A stretch of DNA of 6,731 nt from assembly GCA_019246385.1 (NCBI GenBank), contig JAFAQP010000086.1, forward strand, positions 1 to 6,731, given 5' to 3'. A model generated the notes under the pieces. That model ran no database searches and was not told the DNA's origin. It was given only the letters and a program-made list of their open reading frames with translations. Position 1 is the stretch's first letter. The number at the start of each line of letters is the position of its first letter. The stretch comes from Patescibacteria group bacterium. GTDB taxonomy: Bacteria; Patescibacteriota; Minisyncoccia; Phycocordibacterales; Phycocordibacteraceae. Shown here in pieces: positions 3,751-6,731 of the stretch. A program made the position numbers and the translations under genes.

Positions 3751-5955
3751 ATGCAGATACAAGAATATACTCGCGCCATCGGCGGCAAAGACCTGACCGC
3801 GCAATTTACCGACCTTGCCGACCAGGCGAACGGGTCGGTCATCGTCCGGCTGGGAAACAGCGCGGTTCTCGTGACAGCCGTCATGGGGAAGAAGGAGAAG
3901 GAACTAGATTATTTTCCGCTTACCGTCGACTACGAAGAGAAATTCTATGCGGCGGGACGCATCCCGGGCTCTTTTCCGCGCCGCGAAGGAAGGCCGTCTG
4001 ATGATTCGATACTTTCCGGACGGGTTGTCGACCGAACTATACGGCCTCTTTTTGACGCTGCGCTCCGCACCGACGTGCAGGTTGTCGTTACGGTACTGTC
4101 GATAGACGAAGAAGATCCCGACGTGCTGGGCGTTATCGGCGCGTCAATAGCTCTTTCCACATCCGACATACCGTGGGCAGGCCCGGTGTCTGCCGTTCGC
4201 ATCGCAAAGAAAAGAGGGGATGAACGCTTTATCGTGAACCCTACCTATATGGAGCGCGACAATCCGGATACCGAACTCGATCTCCTGCTCTGTGGAAAGG
4301 ACGGGGTCGTCACCATGATAGAGGTCGGTTCAAAAGAAGTTTCGGAAGAGCTTCTTGGAAAAGCGTTCGAGGCCGGCATGGCGGAAATAGAAAAGCTGCA
4401 AAGTTTTCAAAAAGAACTCATTGCGGCAGTCGGCAAAACGAAGCGGCCAGTGCCTCTTCGCGAAACCAAAGATGAAATAACCGAGGTCTTCAAGGTGTTC
4501 GAAGCCGGATTTGCGGACGCTGTCTACACCGGTGAAGCCGGAAAAGCTCACATACAGCTTCTCAAGGAAGCCTTCGTTGCGAAGACTGTCGAGACCATGC
4601 CGGAGGAGGCAAAAGCTGCAGGAGATTATTTCGATCAGAAGCTTGAAGAACTTATGCGGAAAAAAGCGATCGAAGAAAAAAAGCGCGTCGACGGGAGAGC
4701 GATGGACGAACTGCGTCCGCTCTATGCACAAGCCGGAGGTGTCTCACCGATACTCCACGGCTCGGGCATTTTTTATCGGGGAGGCACTCATATTTTCTCA
4801 GCCTTGACGCTGGGAGGCCCGGATGATGCGCAGATCATCGATTCCATAGAAGGGAAGGAGAGTAAAAAACGATTCATGCACCATTACAATTTTCCCCCAT
4901 TTTCCGTAGGAGAAACGGGGAGGCTTGGTGGTATGAACCGTCGTATGATCGGTCACGGTGCACTCGCCGAAAAAGCTCTTTCTGCGGTCATTCCTTCGAA
5001 AGAAGAATTCCCTTACACCATACGACTGGTCTCCGAAGCGCTTGCCTCAAACGGTTCTACGTCGATGGGATCGGTATGCGGTTCGACGTTGGCGCTCATG
5101 GACGGAGGAGTTCCGATCACGGCTCCCGTCGCCGGAATAGCCATGGGGATCATGTATGAGAGTGCCGACCGATATGCCATCCTGACCGATATTCAGGGGC
5201 CGGAAGACGAGCATGGCGATATGGATTTCAAGGTCGCGGGAACGGAGAAAGGCGTTACGGCAATACAACTTGACGTAAAAGTGGAAGGCGTCCCCGTGCC
5301 GGCCCTCGTTCAAGGGCTCATTGCCGCAAAAAAGGCGCGTCTTCAAATTCTCGCCGTCATGGCAAAGGCTATCGCCGCTCCGCGTCCGAATCTCTCCCCT
5401 CGGGCTCCGAAAATTGTGTCTCTTTCCGTGCCGGTCGATATGATCGGTTCGGTCATCGGCCCGTCGGGAAAGAACATACGAAAGATCCAAGAGGACACCG
5501 GCGTGTCTGGGATTGCGATAGAGGACAATGGCTCGATCTTCATAACCGGAGTCGGAGACGGCCCTGAAAAAGCGGCGTCAATCATCCGGGATATGACTCG
5601 GGTCTTTAAAGCAGGAGATCTCATTGAGGGACCGGTGACCCGCATCATGAACTTCGGCGCGTTCGTACGGTTGTCGGGCAGAAACGAAGGCCTCGTGCAT
5701 ATTTCTGAAATCGCGCCTTTCCGCATCGCCCGCGTCGAAGACGCGTTGGCGGTCGGCGAACAGGTAAGAGCCGTCGTGAAGGAAATCGATCGGGAAGGCA
5801 GAGTGAATCTCTCGATAAAAGCAGTGGATCCTGAATTCGCCGCGCGGAAAGGATTGAAAGCGGCGGAAGGGAGCGGAGAGACGAGCGTTCAAGAGTACAA
5901 TGGAAGGCGAGATGGCGACCGAGGAAACAGGAACGACCGGCGGCATCGCTGGTAA
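3751..5955 (+). CDS. pnp: Polyribonucleotide nucleotidyltransferase (PNPase)
   Basis: 734 residues (E. coli: 711), with the full bacterial domain set. The first RNase PH core is about 10-145, the helical linker about 150-310, the second RNase PH core about 315-545, a KH domain about 553-612 with GPSG at 570-573, and an S1 domain about 621-692. A basic, low-complexity tail rich in Arg, Asn and Gly follows. It phosphorolyses RNA 3' to 5', releasing nucleoside diphosphates, as a cytoplasmic trimer. Active-site residues are intact: D486, D490, D492 and K494 in PEDEHGDMDFK fall at the same numbers as in E. coli, and RRMIGHG and SNGSTSMGSVCG are present. The first-core loop reads FPRREGRPS (75-83) where E. 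coli has FFRR, so the second aromatic is Pro. ATG at 3751 gives the normal N-terminus but has no Shine-Dalgarno sequence. Transcription probably starts at its own promoter after the terminator. The next gene begins inside its last 56 nt, implying translational coupling. Confidence 0.98.
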   Translation: MQIQEYTRAIGGKDLTAQFTDLADQANGSVIVRLGNSAVLVTAVMGKKEKELDYFPLTVDYEEKFYAAGRIPGSFPRREGRPSDDSILSGRVVDRTIRPLFDAALRTDVQVVVTVLSIDEEDPDVLGVIGASIALSTSDIPWAGPVSAVRIAKKRGDERFIVNPTYMERDNPDTELDLLLCGKDGVVTMIEVGSKEVSEELLGKAFEAGMAEIEKLQSFQKELIAAVGKTKRPVPLRETKDEITEVFKVFEAGFADAVYTGEAGKAHIQLLKEAFVAKTVETMPEEAKAAGDYFDQKLEELMRKKAIEEKKRVDGRAMDELRPLYAQAGGVSPILHGSGIFYRGGTHIFSALTLGGPDDAQIIDSIEGKESKKRFMHHYNFPPFSVGETGRLGGMNRRMIGHGALAEKALSAVIPSKEEFPYTIRLVSEALASNGSTSMGSVCGSTLALMDGGVPITAPVAGIAMGIMYESADRYAILTDIQGPEDEHGDMDFKVAGTEKGVTAIQLDVKVEGVPVPALVQGLIAAKKARLQILAVMAKAIAAPRPNLSPRAPKIVSLSVPVDMIGSVIGPSGKNIRKIQEDTGVSGIAIEDNGSIFITGVGDGPEKAASIIRDMTRVFKAGDLIEGPVTRIMNFGAFVRLSGRNEGLVHISEIAPFRIARVEDALAVGEQVRAVVKEIDREGRVNLSIKAVDPEFAARKGLKAAEGSGETSVQEYNGRRDGDRGNRNDRRHRW

Positions 5956-6731
5956 AGAAAACAATTCCGGTGAGGTGCCGGAAAACGAAAAGAAACCGCT
6001 CGATGAGCGCGCGCCGTTTTCTTCTCCGATAATTCAGCTTCCGCCGTGGGCCCCCGCGGGAAACACTCCGCCACTGCGAAGCGGGAACCCCACGGACGGG
6101 ACCCCTCCAGTTTTACGAAATGCTCTCGAAACTGATAGCCCTACTGAAACACCGTTTGAGCGGAATCTGCGCGAAGTCGGCCTTAAAGAAGCTCTCCCGC
6201 ACGGTGGGATCGCGCCCGATCGGGTAGTGCCGGGAGAAATAGGCCCGGAATCCGAAAGCGGCGTCGCCCGCATACGCACATACGCAGCCGACATGGGTGA
6301 AGAAATGAAGAAAAGAAAGGCGACGATTTCCAGCATCATAAGCGCGGAGCAGTCCCGTCCGGCCCCGCCTCCCATAGAGTCGGACGCATCTCCGAAAAGA
6401 CGCTGGGGTTTTATAGCGGGAGCCTTTATACTCGCTTTGGTCGGGATTTCCGCTCTCGTCTGGGCCCTTTTCTTGCGCCCTTCTTCTCCCGCTCCGGAAA
6501 CGCGGTCTTCCATTATTTCGATAAATAGACGCGCCGTTCTTCCCATCGAACCGGCAAAAAGTTTTGTAGAGCGACTCGCAGAAGAAAAAAACTCCGCCGC
6601 TTTGAATCTCGGAGAGATAGAAGAGATCGAAATAACGAAAAACGGAGTGCCTGCATCACCCGAAGATGTTCTTCGTGGCCTCGGCGCTCCAAGCGAGCTT
6701 GCCCGGAACGCGACCGGTATTTTTGTCGGAA
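5900..6731 (+). CDS. Single-pass membrane protein of unknown function, 3' truncated by window edge
   Basis: The frame is open from ATG 5900 to the window end (277 residues visible, no stop). Residues 1-120 are Pro/Gly/Glu-rich and probably disordered. Residues 122-153 (VARIRTYAADMGEEMKKR onward) form a predicted amphipathic helix. After a Pro-rich spacer and KRR (166-168) comes one hydrophobic segment of about 24 residues (169-192, WGFIAGAF to WALFL). With the positive charges on its N-terminal side, the N-terminus should be cytoplasmic and the C-terminus outside. The exported part (from 193) looks like a folded alpha/beta region (ISINRRAVLPIEPAKSF, LGEIEEIEIT, PEDVLRGLGAP). I do not recognise a named domain. 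The layout recalls an uncharacterised family I associate with CPR genomes (unverified). ATG 5912 is an alternative start, with GGAAGG only 4 nt upstream. Either start lies inside the 3' end of pnp, suggesting coupling. There is no signal peptide. Confidence 0.8.
   Translation, partial: MEGEMATEETGTTGGIAGKENNSGEVPENEKKPLDERAPFSSPIIQLPPWAPAGNTPPLRSGNPTDGTPPVLRNALETDSPTETPFERNLREVGLKEALPHGGIAPDRVVPGEIGPESESGVARIRTYAADMGEEMKKRKATISSIISAEQSRPAPPPIESDASPKRRWGFIAGAFILALVGISALVWALFLRPSSPAPETRSSIISINRRAVLPIEPAKSFVERLAEEKNSAALNLGEIEEIEITKNGVPASPEDVLRGLGAPSELARNATGIFVG

Noticed and set aside
6034..6546. A 170-codon minus-strand frame opposite the membrane protein gene
   Set aside because: The plus-strand frame has a coherent layout (disordered region, helix, KRR, membrane segment, folded domain) and is positioned after pnp. 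The antisense frame is Arg/Gly/Ser-rich with no motif.

Overview
The window most resembles a chromosome segment of a Patescibacteria/CPR bacterium, perhaps a Parcubacteria-like lineage of moderate GC. This is an inference from three things: very compact genes with overlapping ends, the style of the PNPase and CCA-enzyme sequences (for example RGGTH and FMHHYNFPPFSVGE in PNPase, which I recall from such genomes but could not check), and a terminal gene whose layout recalls an uncharacterised family I associate with these genomes. No gene contains an in-frame TGA and TGA is used once as a stop, so nothing suggests the recoded UGA of Gracilibacteria or Absconditabacteria.

Layout. (1) Positions 2-742, plus strand: C-terminal part of an HD-type CCA tRNA nucleotidyltransferase, cut by the window edge. 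(2) Positions 739-2509, minus strand: a two-gene unit, a Xer-type tyrosine recombinase followed 37 nt later by an exonuclease III-type AP endonuclease. The latter converges on the CCA gene, and the two stop codons share the four bases TTAA. (3) Positions 2510-2579: a 70-bp divergent control region serving the recombinase (minus) and rpsO (plus). (4) Positions 2580-5955, plus strand: rpsO (ribosomal protein S15), a NYN/LabA-type nuclease-like gene, a strong intrinsic terminator, then pnp (polynucleotide phosphorylase). (5) Positions 5900-6731: a single-pass membrane protein that starts inside the 3' end of pnp and runs off the window.

How the genes fit together. The right half centres on RNA: the tRNA 3'-end enzyme (left edge), S15, a PIN-like NYN protein and PNPase. 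It is a variant of the classical rpsO-pnp neighbourhood with a putative endoribonuclease gene inserted, and with separate transcription of pnp suggested by a terminator and a new promoter. The minus-strand pair is DNA-directed (site-specific recombination and abasic-site repair).

The most interesting regulatory signals are: a good promoter whose predicted start site is the A of the rpsO ATG (leaderless S15 mRNA); a 56-nt imperfect hairpin in the pnp leader with a competing small hairpin next to the start codon, reminiscent of the hairpin-based autoregulation of E. coli pnp; and a tendency for Shine-Dalgarno-like motifs to appear only before operon-internal genes. I see no RNA genes, insertion sequences, CRISPR arrays or clearly new defence system. 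There is no gene-free stretch longer than about 140 bases.
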